From the NCBI RefSeq assembly GCF_006352475.1, contig NZ_VCMZ01000001.1:806001-870000 (forward strand): a DNA stretch of 64,000 nucleotides. Direction: 5' to 3'. The stretch is from Acinetobacter pullicarnis. Its GTDB lineage: Bacteria > Pseudomonadota > Gammaproteobacteria > Pseudomonadales > Moraxellaceae. Both the position numbers and the translations under genes were made by a program. The notes beneath the pieces are model-generated. The model saw nothing but the letters and a program-made list of their open reading frames with translations, ran no database searches and was not told where the DNA came from. Position 1 is the first letter of the stretch. Every line of letters starts with the position of its first letter. Of the stretch, positions 31,939 through 43,264 are shown piece after piece.

Positions 31939-32031
31939 TTATCAATAAATTTGTACTAAGTAATGTATTGTTGCGGTGAGTTGAGTAAAATAGACAGTTT
32001 TACATCGTCGCTTCGATGAGAGGTCTTTGCA

Positions 32032-32283
32032 ATGAATAGTGAACAACTCACTGAAATTTTAAAAACAGCTTTCCCAGAAGCTGAAGTGACTGTGAGTGGG
32101 CAAGCAGGAAAATTTGAACTCCGTATTATCGACGATCAATTCGAAGAAAAAAGAACGGTCGCTCGTCAACAAGCAGTATATGCACCACTCAATTCTTATA
32201 TTGCAAGTGGGGAAGTTCATGCAGTGACTATTCGTGCAATGACAAAAGAAGAATGGCGTAAAGCTAGTCTATTTGGAGCTTAG
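32032..32283 (+). CDS. ibaG: BolA/IbaG family protein
   Basis: An 83-residue BolA-like protein. The family binds [2Fe-2S] clusters with monothiol glutaredoxins and takes part in iron-sulfur or acid-stress physiology. The class II-type fold is seen in FPEAEVTVSGQAGKFELRII followed by the helix VARQQAVYAPLNSYIASGEVHAVTIRA. AGAGG precedes the ATG. It lies 6 bp upstream of murA, the same arrangement as ibaG-murA in E. coli, which supports the IbaG call over BolA. Confidence 0.87.
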   Translation: MNSEQLTEILKTAFPEAEVTVSGQAGKFELRIIDDQFEEKRTVARQQAVYAPLNSYIASGEVHAVTIRAMTKEEWRKASLFGA

Positions 32284-34238
<1,955 letters not shown>

Positions 34239-34596
34239 TATCTTTTTTGATAGTGGTACTTGTATTGCGCTTGGCTGATGCCGTTTAGTTTAATCTAAAC
34301 CGGCATCGGCTGAGTGGCATTACCACCATTGAGCATTCAGTAAACTTCGACTTCTTTTCTTAAAATAAACAGTTAGACCTCTAACACTCTATTGAACTGC
34401 GATTAAAGCTGTTGCTTAAAAAATAATAAAGATTGCGAGAACTCTCATCTTTTAAGTTCATCAAATAATTTTCAAAGCTTTTGAATCTGTTTAAGATTAC
34501 AGCAAAATTATGCGCGTAATCTTGCTTCAATCATGCCCACTTTGGCCAAGAAACAAGGTAAACTAAGCCTTTCCTTTCTATCTAGTGGGTAAATTG
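34239..34596. other. Intergenic region hisG-hisD
   Basis: About 360 bp with a strong hairpin at 34274-34310 shortly after hisG, then AT-rich sequence that may hold a hisD promoter. No ORF is supported. Confidence 0.5.
34274..34310 (+). other. Strong hairpin after hisG
   Basis: GCTGATGCCG-TTTAG pairs with CTAAA-C-CGGCATCGGC, giving about 15 bp with one bulged C around the loop TTTAAT. There is no T run behind it, so it may protect the 3' end or mark a Rho-dependent end rather than act as an intrinsic terminator. Confidence 0.55.
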
Positions 34597-35886
34597 ATGC
34601 GACGTTTATCGACTCAAGATCAAAACTTTAAACAAGTCTTTGCCGATTTGTTGGCTTTTGAAACCGTGAGTGATCCTGAACTTATAAAAACCGTTGACCA
34701 AATCATTGCTGATGTTCGTCAGCATGGTGATGCTCATGTGCTTAAACTCACACAACAGTTCGATCGACATCCCGCGCATCATTTCTCAGACTTAGAGTTG
34801 TCACAAGCACAATTAAAAGCTGCCTTTGATGGCCTAAATACGGAAGTACGCGCAGCACTCGAACTCGCTGCAACTCGTATTCGTGAGTTTCATCAAAGAC
34901 AAAAACAAGATGGCTGGACTTATGTCGATGCGCTCGGCAATACCTTGGGTCAGAAAGTAACCCCACTAGACCGCGTAGGAATCTATGTGCCAGGCGGTTT
35001 AGCATCATACCCATCTTCGGTGTTAATGAATGCAATTCCTGCGCATGTGGCGGGTGTGACTGAAATTATTATGGTGGTACCTGCACCGAATGGTGAGTTA
35101 AATCCGTTGGTGCTTGCAGCCGCACATTTGGCTGGTGTACATCGTGTCTTTACCATTGGTGGTGCACAAGCCGTTGCTGCATTGGCTTATGGAACCGCAA
35201 CCATTCCAGCCGTTGATAAAATTACAGGGCCGGGCAACCGTTTTGTGGCTGCGGCTAAACGCGCAGTCTTTGGACAAGTCGGCATTGATATGATTGCTGG
35301 GCCATCAGAAATTTTGGTTTACGCTGAAGGGGAGAATAACCCTGAATGGTTGGCGATGGATGTATTGTCACAAGCAGAACACGATACTGTGGCACAGGCA
35401 ATTTTTATTAGCCCAGATGAGCAATTGCTCAATGCTGTTGCTGCAGCAATTGAAGCACATTTGCAAGCCTTACCGAAAGCGGAAATTGCGAGAACCTCAA
35501 TAGCCAATCGTGGTGCTTTGGTTTTAGTGAAAGATCGTCAGGAAGCAATTGATTTAATTAATCAAGTTGCACCAGAACATCTGGAACTTTGCCTCGATGA
35601 TGCTGCCGAGATGTCAGCAGATATCCGTCATGCTGGTGCGATTTTCATGGGGCGTTATACCCCTGAAGCGATTGGTGATTATTGTGCAGGACCAAATCAC
35701 GTCTTGCCGACCTCGGGTACTGCGCGTTTTTCTTCACCCTTGGGTGTCTATGATTTTCAGAAGCGTTCGAGTTTGATTATGTGTTCTGAGCAAGGCGTCA
35801 AAACATTGGCAAAAACAGCTGATATTTTAGCGCAACAAGAAGACTTAGATGCACATGCAAGATCAGCACGTTATCGTTATCAGTAA
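34597..35886 (+). CDS. hisD: Histidinol dehydrogenase
   Basis: A 429-residue HisD. It oxidises L-histidinol twice to L-histidine using NAD and a zinc ion, the last two steps of the pathway. Typical stretches include [21 protein letters not shown] (part of it), the [15 protein letters not shown] region, [20 protein letters not shown] and [10 protein letters not shown] with catalytic Glu-His. The C-terminal [20 protein letters not shown] is also present. The frame opens at GTG 34585, but ATG 34597 ([11 protein letters not shown]) is the likely start, with GTGGGT upstream. Confidence 0.96.
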   Translation: MRRLSTQDQNFKQVFADLLAFETVSDPELIKTVDQIIADVRQHGDAHVLKLTQQFDRHPAHHFSDLELSQAQLKAAFDGLNTEVRAALELAATRIREFHQRQKQDGWTYVDALGNTLGQKVTPLDRVGIYVPGGLASYPSSVLMNAIPAHVAGVTEIIMVVPAPNGELNPLVLAAAHLAGVHRVFTIGGAQAVAALAYGTATIPAVDKITGPGNRFVAAAKRAVFGQVGIDMIAGPSEILVYAEGENNPEWLAMDVLSQAEHDTVAQAIFISPDEQLLNAVAAAIEAHLQALPKAEIARTSIANRGALVLVKDRQEAIDLINQVAPEHLELCLDDAAEMSADIRHAGAIFMGRYTPEAIGDYCAGPNHVLPTSGTARFSSPLGVYDFQKRSSLIMCSEQGVKTLAKTADILAQQEDLDAHARSARYRYQ

Positions 35887-35947
35887 TTTAACCACAGGTT
35901 TATCAGCGCTGCCTCTCCTAAAAGAAGTGATTTAATACCTCTCCCAA

Positions 35948-36040
35948 CCCTCTCCTAAAAGGAGAGGGCTAAAAGCGGCACAAGCTGCTTAAAAGGAGAG
36001 GGCTAAGCATACAAGCTGCTTAAATTGAGAGGGCTAGGCA
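35948..36040. repeat. Short palindromic and tandem repeats between hisD and hisC
   Basis: CCCTCTCCTAAAAGGAGAGG (plus one more G) is a near-perfect palindrome at 35948-35968. It is followed by two tandem copies of a 30-31 bp unit beginning ACAAGCTGCTTAAA and containing GAGAGGGCTA (35980-36010 and 36011-36040). The same CCCTCTC...GAGAGGG palindrome occurs again at 62693-62714. It looks like a dispersed REP-type element. Confidence 0.7.
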
Positions 36041-36115
36041 CATAAATGAATAATTTCTCATCAGCTACTCCTGATTAGGAGCGGGCTTAGGGAATGAGCA
36101 TAAAGAGTAAAAGTT

Positions 36116-37204
36116 ATGTCTACAGTCAGTACTGAACAAATGCGTTTTTGGAGTCCTTCGGTACGTGCCTTAGAGCCGTATGTGCCGGGTGAACAACCGA
36201 AAATTCAAAATCTTTTAAAACTCAATACCAATGAAAATCCGTATCCACCTTCTGAAAAAGTGGTGCAGGCGGTACAGTCAGTCCTTGCGAATGCTGCGGA
36301 TGTATTGCGTTTATACCCAGATCCGGATGCCAGTGAATTAAAGCAAGCTATTGCCAATCAACTGCATGTGGATACCCAACAAGTATTTGTGGGCAATGGC
36401 TCGGATGAAGTTCTGGCGCATATTTTTAAAGCATTTTTTGTGCAAGATTTGCCTGTGTTGCATCCAGATATTAGTTATAGTTTTTATCCGGTATACAGCC
36501 AGTTCTTTGAAATTGAAACGCGCAAAATTCCGCTCAATGCACAGTTTGAAATTGATGTTGCAGACTATCAACAGCCGAATGGTGGGATTATCATTGCCAA
36601 TCCGAATGCGCCAACCAGTATTGCGTTGGGCTTAAGTGCAATAGAGAAAATGCTTCAAGCCAATCCAAATCGTGTTGTGGTGATTGATGAGGCCTATGTC
36701 GATTTTGGCGCTGAATCAGCAGTCAGCTTGGTTGCGCGTTATGACAATCTGGTGGTGTGTCAAACCACATCGAAGTCACGTTCGTTGGCTGGGTTGCGCG
36801 TTGGTTTTGCAATTGCACAACCACATTTGATTGCGGCACTTGAAGCCGTCAAAAATAGCTTTAACTCTTACCCAATTGATCGTTTCGCGATTGCTGCTGC
36901 TGTTGCATCATTTGAAGATCAGGCTTATTTTGAAGCGCAATGCCAAAAAGTGATTGCCTGTCGTGAGCAACTTGCAACAGGACTTGAAGCGTTAGGCTTT
37001 CGAGTTTTACCGTCAAAAGCCAATTTCTTATTTGCCAGCTTAGCAAGTCATGATGCTGGTGAGCTGGCACAGGCCTTGCGTGGCCATGGGATTTTGGTGC
37101 GCTATTTTAATATGCCACGCATCAATCAATTCTTAAGAATTACTGTCGGTACCGAAGCGCAAAATCAGCGCCTCTTGGACACCTTGAAAGCGCTTTTAGC
37201 TTAG
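36116..37204 (+). CDS. hisC: Histidinol-phosphate aminotransferase
   Basis: A 362-residue fold-type I PLP enzyme that converts imidazole acetol-phosphate to histidinol phosphate with glutamate as amino donor. [33 protein letters not shown] and the PLP lysine Lys220 in [15 protein letters not shown] are present, with the C-terminal arginine in FLRITVG. AAGAG stands before the ATG. It lies 230 bp after hisD, separated by the repeat element, so a separate promoter is possible. Confidence 0.95.
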   Translation: MSTVSTEQMRFWSPSVRALEPYVPGEQPKIQNLLKLNTNENPYPPSEKVVQAVQSVLANAADVLRLYPDPDASELKQAIANQLHVDTQQVFVGNGSDEVLAHIFKAFFVQDLPVLHPDISYSFYPVYSQFFEIETRKIPLNAQFEIDVADYQQPNGGIIIANPNAPTSIALGLSAIEKMLQANPNRVVVIDEAYVDFGAESAVSLVARYDNLVVCQTTSKSRSLAGLRVGFAIAQPHLIAALEAVKNSFNSYPIDRFAIAAAVASFEDQAYFEAQCQKVIACREQLATGLEALGFRVLPSKANFLFASLASHDAGELAQALRGHGILVRYFNMPRINQFLRITVGTEAQNQRLLDTLKALLA

Positions 37205-37223
37205 TTTTAATAGGTTACTGCCT

Positions 37224-38576
37224 TTAAGGTTTAGGGTTCTGCCATGTATTGAGCAAATTCAACATGGCAGAGACTTTATCAAAACATTCCTGATATTCCG
37301 CATCACAATCCGAAGCAATGGTAATTCCACCACCAGCCCAGAGGCTGACTTGATCTTGGTATTTTTGAATACTACGAATCAGGATATTCCAGCTGCCAGT
37401 ACCATCAAAATTAAAATAGCCGACTGTGCCACAATAGGCACCACGCGGGGCAACTTCAAGTTCTTCAATAATTTGCATGGCACGGATTTTGGGCGCACCG
37501 GTAATTGAGCCACCAGGTAATGCTGACATGAGCAAATCAAAGGGGTTCACATTCGCTTTAAGCGTGGCACGAACCTCACTCACCATATGATGAACTTGGT
37601 TAAAGGACTCAATTTGAAATAGTTTAGGGGTTTTGACTGAACCGACTTCGGCATAAACACTGAGGTCATTACGCAGTAAATCGACAATCATGACATTTTC
37701 GGCTTGGTCTTTTTTTGAGTCGATCAATTGCTGTTTAGATTGTGCATCTAAAATAGGGTCGGCATACCGTGGCATCGTACCTTTAATTGGTTTGGTGATC
37801 AGTGTGCGATTTGGACCAAATTCAATGAACAATTCTGGTGAACAGCTCAGTAGCTCAAATTGTTCAATATTTAAGTAGGCCGCATAGGGTGCATCGGTCA
37901 GTTGCCACAGTTGCTCTGCGGTTTCAAGTAAATCCCCCACTGCAGTTGCTGCAAACTTTTGCGTGAGATTAATCTGATAACAGTCACCCGCGCGAATATA
38001 GGCGTGTACGCGTTGAAAAGCAGATTGATATTGAGACTTTGACCAAAGTGCTTGGCAAGGCGTGGTTAAGCGGAAACTTGGTTGGTGTGGCTCTGCGGTT
38101 AAACGAGATTGGATCAAATCATAAATCTGTTCTGCATCGGCTTCATCACTATAAAAAACCCATTGCTGCTGTTCACGTTTGATATAGCTACGATAACAAC
38201 CGATATAAAACTGCGGTTGAGCTAAGTTTTTAACGTGAATATTTTGATTTGCCGCATAATTGTAGTCAATAAAACCGATATAACCGCCGTGAAAGCCTGC
38301 TACATCACGTTGTGTAGCGGCATGACTGAACTGAAAGTTCTGGCTTAAATCTGTCGTCGTATTGGTATGTTGCTCGTACTGTAAGTCGGTTCGGATATAG
38401 GTTTTTATTGTTTGTTCATCCGATTGCCAATACTGGGTGGGCAGGCAAGCAATGACTGGGGAATGGTGATTTTCTAAGTAAACACATCCGAAAAATGACT
38501 TTAACGTTTTGAGCAACTCGGCAACATGATCAGTTGAAGTCGTGAATACTTTTTTGAAAATTAAAGGATTTAACAT
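37224..38576 (-). CDS. pabB: Aminodeoxychorismate synthase component I
   Basis: A 450-residue chorismate-utilising enzyme. With PabA it makes 4-amino-4-deoxychorismate, the precursor of p-aminobenzoate and folate. The motif TKPIKGTMPR carries the PabB-type lysine (anthranilate synthase TrpE has PIAGT), which decides between the two. Also seen are MIVDLLRNDLSVYAEVGSV, LPGGSITGAPKIRAMQIIEEL (part of it) and GWAGGGI-like WAGGGITIASD. The frame opens at TTG 38588, but ATG 38576 is preferred. It is convergent with hisC with only 19 bp between. Confidence 0.93.
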   Translation of the reverse strand: MLNPLIFKKVFTTSTDHVAELLKTLKSFFGCVYLENHHSPVIACLPTQYWQSDEQTIKTYIRTDLQYEQHTNTTTDLSQNFQFSHAATQRDVAGFHGGYIGFIDYNYAANQNIHVKNLAQPQFYIGCYRSYIKREQQQWVFYSDEADAEQIYDLIQSRLTAEPHQPSFRLTTPCQALWSKSQYQSAFQRVHAYIRAGDCYQINLTQKFAATAVGDLLETAEQLWQLTDAPYAAYLNIEQFELLSCSPELFIEFGPNRTLITKPIKGTMPRYADPILDAQSKQQLIDSKKDQAENVMIVDLLRNDLSVYAEVGSVKTPKLFQIESFNQVHHMVSEVRATLKANVNPFDLLMSALPGGSITGAPKIRAMQIIEELEVAPRGAYCGTVGYFNFDGTGSWNILIRSIQKYQDQVSLWAGGGITIASDCDAEYQECFDKVSAMLNLLNTWQNPKP

Positions 38577-38654
38577 TACAGCGAACAAATAGGGATTTTG
38601 TTGATTTTACTATAGATTGCCATTGGGCTACAGGCTAAATCGGCTTTGTCGCTT

Positions 38655-38687
38655 AAGCTGATCTTTTGCTAGGCAATCGATCAGCTT
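38655..38687. other. Hairpin downstream of Nudix gene
   Basis: AAGCTGATC pairs with GATCAGCTT (9 bp, 15-nt loop) just beyond the 3' end of the minus-strand Nudix gene. There is no adjacent T run on that strand, so it is only a possible terminator. Confidence 0.3.
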
Positions 38688-38709
38688 GAATGGATTTTTT
38701 GCTTGATAT

Positions 38710-39258
38710 TTAGCCTGTGTGGTCGAGTCGCGAACCTAAGGTTTCTAAATGCAGTGGATAGTCTTGCTGTTTTTTATCTGCAAAATAATGTCTGAGTGTG
38801 CGCTCGACGCTTGGAAAGGCCAGTTGCTCCCACGGAATTTCATGTTCTGCAAATAATTTTGATTCAATGGTTTCCTCACCAGCTCCAAATTTCCCATCAA
38901 TGAGCTGTGCCTTAAAGAGCACATAAATTTGGCCAATGCGTGGAATATTGTACATGCAGTACAGATGTTCGATATCAACTTCTGCTTCTGCTTCTTCACG
39001 TGTTTCACGTGCAGAACCTTGCTCCATGGTTTCAAATAATTCCATGTAGCCCGCGGGCAGGGTCCATAGACCGTAACGTGGTTCAATTGCGCGACGACAC
39101 AATAAAACTTTGTCTTGCCAAATCGCCAACGCACCACAGATGACTTTGGGATTGACGTAATGAATTGTGTCGCAGTTGACACAGACTTGACGAATTTGGT
39201 GGTCACCCAATGGAACTTTATCTTGTGTTAAATGCCCACATGCAGTACAGAAACTCAT
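38710..39258 (-). CDS. Nudix hydrolase with N-terminal zinc ribbon
   Basis: A 182-residue Nudix hydrolase. The N-terminal zinc ribbon has Cys pairs in FCTACGHL and QVCVNCDTIHYVNPKVICG. The Nudix box is complete: GYMELFETMEQGSARETREE fits GX5EX7REXXEE. The group hydrolyses nucleoside diphosphate derivatives such as ADP-ribose, NADH or FAD, and the substrate here is not known. ATG 39258 is chosen over a TTG three codons upstream. It is divergent from a second, different Nudix gene at 39388. Confidence 0.87.
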   Translation of the reverse strand: MSFCTACGHLTQDKVPLGDHQIRQVCVNCDTIHYVNPKVICGALAIWQDKVLLCRRAIEPRYGLWTLPAGYMELFETMEQGSARETREEAEAEVDIEHLYCMYNIPRIGQIYVLFKAQLIDGKFGAGEETIESKLFAEHEIPWEQLAFPSVERTLRHYFADKKQQDYPLHLETLGSRLDHTG

Positions 39259-39387
39259 AAGCTTCAAGGAAAATTAGCGATGACTCAGCATAACTGAATT
39301 TTTTAAGTTAAGCATCATTTCTAGCTTTATCTGTGACATTTACGATATGATGAAATCAACAACAATTAGAGAACGAACTGAAATAAT

Positions 39388-40011
39388 ATGCCGGATCAAA
39401 TGCTAACGCAGTTACTCGAGCAACGCTTACGTTTTGCCAAACGTACTCAGCCTGCTCATGCTGCAGTATTAATCGCGATTACCGAGGAAGATGATCCTAA
39501 GGTGTTGTTAACGCGTCGATCTTTATATTTAAACAGTCATGCAGGTGAGGTCTCATTTCCAGGCGGAAAACGAGATCCAAGCGATCTAAGCAATATTGGT
39601 GTCGCATTACGTGAAGCTTGGGAAGAAACTGCATTAAGCCCTTTTGACGTTAAGTTACTGGGTGACTTGCCGATGCAAAAGGCCAAAAATGGTATTACGG
39701 TTAAACCGGTGGTTGGGTTGATTCCTCCTCAGGTTGAATTGTTGGCACAACCCAGTGAAATTGATCGAATATTTTTTGCTTCATTAAGAGATTTAATCTC
39801 CACACAACCCACACCACATGAAGTCCGCTTGGCCAGACAATCGGTTTACTTTCCTAGTTTGCATATTGATAACGAAGTGATTTGGGGCTTAACCGCCCGT
39901 ATTTTAATTTCACTGTTTCAATATGGGTTAAATGTCGATAAACATTGGCCATTTTTGCTTAACTCTCCAGCCTTTAAAGCACAATATTTAGATCGCTTTC
40001 GGCAGAAATAA
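39388..40011 (+). CDS. CoA pyrophosphatase-type Nudix hydrolase (NudL-like)
   Basis: A 207-residue Nudix protein of the CoA pyrophosphatase group, which cleaves CoA and its derivatives to 3',5'-ADP and phosphopantetheine. The group signature LLTRRSLYLNSHAGEVSFPG precedes and overlaps the Nudix box (GGKRDPSDLSNIGVALREAWEET). Substrate assignment is by family only. The start ATG has no obvious Shine-Dalgarno. It is divergent from the zinc-ribbon Nudix gene with 129 bp between them. Confidence 0.85.
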   Translation: MPDQMLTQLLEQRLRFAKRTQPAHAAVLIAITEEDDPKVLLTRRSLYLNSHAGEVSFPGGKRDPSDLSNIGVALREAWEETALSPFDVKLLGDLPMQKAKNGITVKPVVGLIPPQVELLAQPSEIDRIFFASLRDLISTQPTPHEVRLARQSVYFPSLHIDNEVIWGLTARILISLFQYGLNVDKHWPFLLNSPAFKAQYLDRFRQK

Positions 40012-40077
40012 AGCGCAACTTCTATTCTGCCAAATGCCATCAAGCTATTTTAGAAAAGATAATTAGGACGTTATTTT

Positions 40078-40608
40078 ATGATGTACAAATTTAAGGGTCA
40101 TGCACCAACAGTACGTACCCAGCCTTGGGATGGTTGGATTGCCGATAATGCGACTGTGATTGGTCAAGTTGAATTGGGACAAAAAGTTAGTATTTGGTTT
40201 GGTGCAGTGGTTCGTGCGGATAATAGTCCGATTCGCATTGGAAACTTTAGTAATGTGCAAGAAAATGCTGTTTTGCATACCGATGCAGGGATTGATTTAA
40301 ATATCGGTGACTATGTCACGATTGGTCATCAAGCCACCTTACATGGTTGCAGTATTGGCGATAATAGTTTGATCGGGATTAACGCAGTTATCTTAAACAA
40401 TGCAGTAATTGGTAAGAACTGTATTATTGGTGCCAATGCTTTGGTTCCTGAAGGAAAAGTTATTCCAGACAACGCCTTAGTCGTTGGCTCACCCGCCAAA
40501 GTGATCCGTCTGCTAGATGCAGATGCCGAATTAAAGCTTAAAATGAGTGCCTTGCATTATGCTGAGCATTTTCAAAATTTTACCGATTTAGAAGTGCATC
40601 AGTTTTAG
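40078..40608 (+). CDS. Gamma carbonic anhydrase family protein
   Basis: A 176-residue left-handed beta-helix protein with hexapeptide repeats (VTIGHQATLHGCSIGDNSLIG and similar). Zinc-ligand-type histidines are in NAVLHTDAG and IGHQATLHGC. Relatives include E. coli YrdA and PaaY, some of which show carbonic anhydrase or thioesterase activity, so catalytic function is uncertain. AGGA lies upstream. ATG 40078 is followed at once by a second ATG, either of which could serve. Confidence 0.85.
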   Translation: MMYKFKGHAPTVRTQPWDGWIADNATVIGQVELGQKVSIWFGAVVRADNSPIRIGNFSNVQENAVLHTDAGIDLNIGDYVTIGHQATLHGCSIGDNSLIGINAVILNNAVIGKNCIIGANALVPEGKVIPDNALVVGSPAKVIRLLDADAELKLKMSALHYAEHFQNFTDLEVHQF

Positions 40609-40836
40609 GCATAGGCCGAAAAAATCACATACTTTTAAAATGTAAAATTCAGTGGATGGGCGGGTTCCAGACATTGATTTGAGCACGGCATTCAATTGAA
40701 AAAATAACGATAAATTGTAGATAAGCGCTGAGGACAGAAAAGGTCTCAGCATCTTTGTATGCTGACTGATATTTTCATCGCGATATCGAGATGAGTGGAG
40801 TAGAATGAAGCCATTTTTAGCTACGATGAGTTGTGC

Positions 40837-41508
40837 ATGAAATTGCTGGCATTGGAAACTGCCAATGAGCAGTGCTCGGTTTCAATTGTTGATCCAACAA
40901 CGACACTATTTTTTCAACAAGATGATCGTGCAAAAGCACAAACGCAGACGATTTTACCCATGATTGAACAAGGGCTTGCGCAGACAAAATTAGAATTGTC
41001 TGGGCTTACGGCAATCGCCTTTAGTTGTGGGCCTGGTTCATTTAGTGGGGTACGGATCAATGCAGCTGTAACACAGGCATTGGCTTGGGCCAATGATCTT
41101 CCGGTGATTCCTGTTTCGACCTTACAAGCATTGGCACAAGCGGCATTTAGAGAATTGCAGTTGACCGAAGTCACAGCGGTACTCGATGCGCGCATGAAAG
41201 AAGTGTATATGGCGAGCTACCAATTGGATGCACAGCAAATTATGCAACCGGTTGATCAAGAAAAAATGCTCAATTATCAAGATGCTGCTGAATATCTAAA
41301 ATATAGTTTGGTTGGTTCTGGGGCTGCGCTGATTCAGCCAGAGCTCGAACAGTCAAAAAAAATCAATGCCAATGCGCTCGACATTGCAAAGATTGCAGGA
41401 TTCCTTGCGCAGCAGAAACAGTGGGTTGATGCCGAACATGCATTACCGGTGTATTTACGCGATAACGCTTGGAAAAAACTTTCAGAACAAGGTAAAGCTG
41501 CAAATTAG
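40837..41508 (+). CDS. tsaB: tRNA threonylcarbamoyladenosine biosynthesis protein TsaB
   Basis: A 223-residue TsaB, an ASKHA-fold protein that scaffolds TsaD and TsaE in making t6A at position 37 of ANN-decoding tRNAs. The N-terminus LLALETANEQCSV, the motif FSCGPGSFSGVRINAAVTQ and the VLDARMKEVYMA segment are typical. ATG 40837 (MKLLALET) is chosen over a TTG two codons upstream. It lies 8 bp before uppP on the same strand. Confidence 0.94.
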   Translation: MKLLALETANEQCSVSIVDPTTTLFFQQDDRAKAQTQTILPMIEQGLAQTKLELSGLTAIAFSCGPGSFSGVRINAAVTQALAWANDLPVIPVSTLQALAQAAFRELQLTEVTAVLDARMKEVYMASYQLDAQQIMQPVDQEKMLNYQDAAEYLKYSLVGSGAALIQPELEQSKKINANALDIAKIAGFLAQQKQWVDAEHALPVYLRDNAWKKLSEQGKAAN

Positions 41509-41516
41509 GAAGACAC

Positions 41517-42341
41517 ATGGATCTTATACTGTTTCTTAAAGCCGCAATCATGGGGATTGTCGAAGGCGTTACAGAATTTTTACCTATTTCAAGTACTGGT
41601 CATTTAATTCTAGCTTCAGAACTCATGAACTTCTGGACCAAAGAAAAAAGTGATGTATTTGTCATCGCGATTCAAGTTGGTGCGATTGCCGCAGTGATAT
41701 ATGAGTATTGGGGCAAGCTCTGGGGAGCTGCAACTGGACTTGTAACCGGTGAGAAAAAAGGCCGTCACTTGGGGATCAGTTTGATCTTGGCATCGATCCC
41801 AATCATGATTGTGGGACTGACCTATGGGCAAAAAGTCAAAGAACTATTGTTCAATGATATCTCGGTCGCATTAGGTTTGATTGTTGGTGGACTAATTATT
41901 TGGTGGGTTGAAAAGCATCCGCCTAAGATTAATGCGGTTGAAGTCGAGCAGATTTCGATAAAAGAAGCGTTCTATATTGGCTTGATTCAAGTGCTTGCAC
42001 TGATTCCGGGCATGTCTCGTTCAGGTGCAACCATTATTGGTGCAATGACTTTGGGTGTATCGCGTAAAGCAGCAACGGAGTTTTCCTTCTTTCTTGGGAT
42101 TCCAGTTATTGTTGGCGCAGGCGTACTCGACCTCTATCAAAGCTATCATGTTTTTGATACGCGATTGGATTGGTGGGTACTCGGCTTTGGTACGTTGGTT
42201 TCTTTTATTTCGGCTTTAATTCTGATTCGTGTATTGGTCGCTTATGTTGCGAAACGTGACTTCATGATCTTTGCGTGGTATCGCATTGCTTCAGGTCTGA
42301 TTATTCTCTTATTTGTGCTGACAGGTTGGAAATTATGGTAA
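41517..42341 (+). CDS. uppP: Undecaprenyl-diphosphatase
   Basis: A 274-residue inner-membrane BacA/UppP phosphatase that recycles undecaprenyl pyrophosphate for peptidoglycan and other envelope polymers; excess confers bacitracin resistance. The two family motifs are present: [14 protein letters not shown] at residues 16-29 and [10 protein letters not shown] in the second half. There are about seven to eight hydrophobic segments. AGGAAG lies 6 nt before the ATG. The stop overlaps the rsmJ start by 7 nt. Confidence 0.97.
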   Translation: MDLILFLKAAIMGIVEGVTEFLPISSTGHLILASELMNFWTKEKSDVFVIAIQVGAIAAVIYEYWGKLWGAATGLVTGEKKGRHLGISLILASIPIMIVGLTYGQKVKELLFNDISVALGLIVGGLIIWWVEKHPPKINAVEVEQISIKEAFYIGLIQVLALIPGMSRSGATIIGAMTLGVSRKAATEFSFFLGIPVIVGAGVLDLYQSYHVFDTRLDWWVLGFGTLVSFISALILIRVLVAYVAKRDFMIFAWYRIASGLIILLFVLTGWKLW

Positions 42342-43141
42342 GCGAAATTCGCTTATTTACTGGAGCAGCTGATCACGATAAAGCACTGTCTTATCAGGCG
42401 GTGCTTGGTCAACGCGGTGTTGATGTTACGCTGGTCGAAATTGAACAGTTAAATGCTCGTTTTTTACGCTTAAACCCAGAACTGGCTTTATGTGTGGATG
42501 AGCAGGGGCTTTGGTTATCTGCGGATGGCATGAAGATGCGTCCTGATTGGCAAGCTGAAATCCCACGGTTAAAACGGGCTAGTCTTAAGTCAGAGATGTT
42601 AGCACGTGCTTGTCATTTAACAGAAAAACCAAGCTTAATTGATGCAACGGCTGGCTTGGGGCATGATGGCCTACTCATGGCACATCTCGGTGCTCATGTC
42701 ACGCTAGTTGAACGTCATCCTATTTTGTTTAGTTTGCTAGAAGACGCGAAAGCACAGGTCCAGAGTGATCTGAATTTGGCTGAAACGGTTGCACGAATTG
42801 AATTGGTCTATGCTGATGCAGCAGATTATCTAAAGCAACGGCATGAAGCGCAAGCATGGACAGATGTGGTCTATTTGGATCCAATGTTTCCACAACGAGA
42901 TCAACACAGTGCTAAAAAACAAGCGCAAGTTAAAAAGCAAATGCAGTTATTACATCGCTTGCTGCCAGAACATGGCGAAATGGATTTAGGTGATGGTTTA
43001 CTGCCACTTGCACGAAATATTGCAAAGCGTGTGGTGGTAAAACGCCCACGGTTGGCGGTATTTTTAGCGGAACAACAACCAGATCATCAATGGTCTGGCG
43101 ATGCTTGTCGCTTTGATGCTTATTTTAAAGTGCTGGAATGA
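42335..43141 (+). CDS. rsmJ: 16S rRNA (guanine-1516-N2)-methyltransferase
   Basis: A 268-residue SAM-dependent methyltransferase that makes m2G1516 in 16S rRNA. Motif I is [20 protein letters not shown], the acidic residue after strand 2 is in TLVERHP, and the catalytic NPPY-like motif is [17 protein letters not shown], all RsmJ-specific. ATG 42335 overlaps the uppP stop (ATGGTAA), implying translational coupling. A longer frame within uppP has no homology. Confidence 0.94.
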   Translation: MVSEIRLFTGAADHDKALSYQAVLGQRGVDVTLVEIEQLNARFLRLNPELALCVDEQGLWLSADGMKMRPDWQAEIPRLKRASLKSEMLARACHLTEKPSLIDATAGLGHDGLLMAHLGAHVTLVERHPILFSLLEDAKAQVQSDLNLAETVARIELVYADAADYLKQRHEAQAWTDVVYLDPMFPQRDQHSAKKQAQVKKQMQLLHRLLPEHGEMDLGDGLLPLARNIAKRVVVKRPRLAVFLAEQQPDHQWSGDACRFDAYFKVLE

Positions 43142-43264
43142 TTCAAATTGTTAAATGAACCATGCTTTAATAGAAAAGTGATATATAGTGAAAAAGGTAT
43201 CGTTAAATTTTATTATTAGACGCTAACGATGTTGATTTAAGCCACGAGCCTTAACTGAAATTTT

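Noticed and set aside
38745..39206. 153-codon alternative frame in the zinc-ribbon Nudix gene
   Set aside because: It lies on the same strand, shifted within a gene with a complete Nudix box and zinc ribbon; there is no ribosome site.
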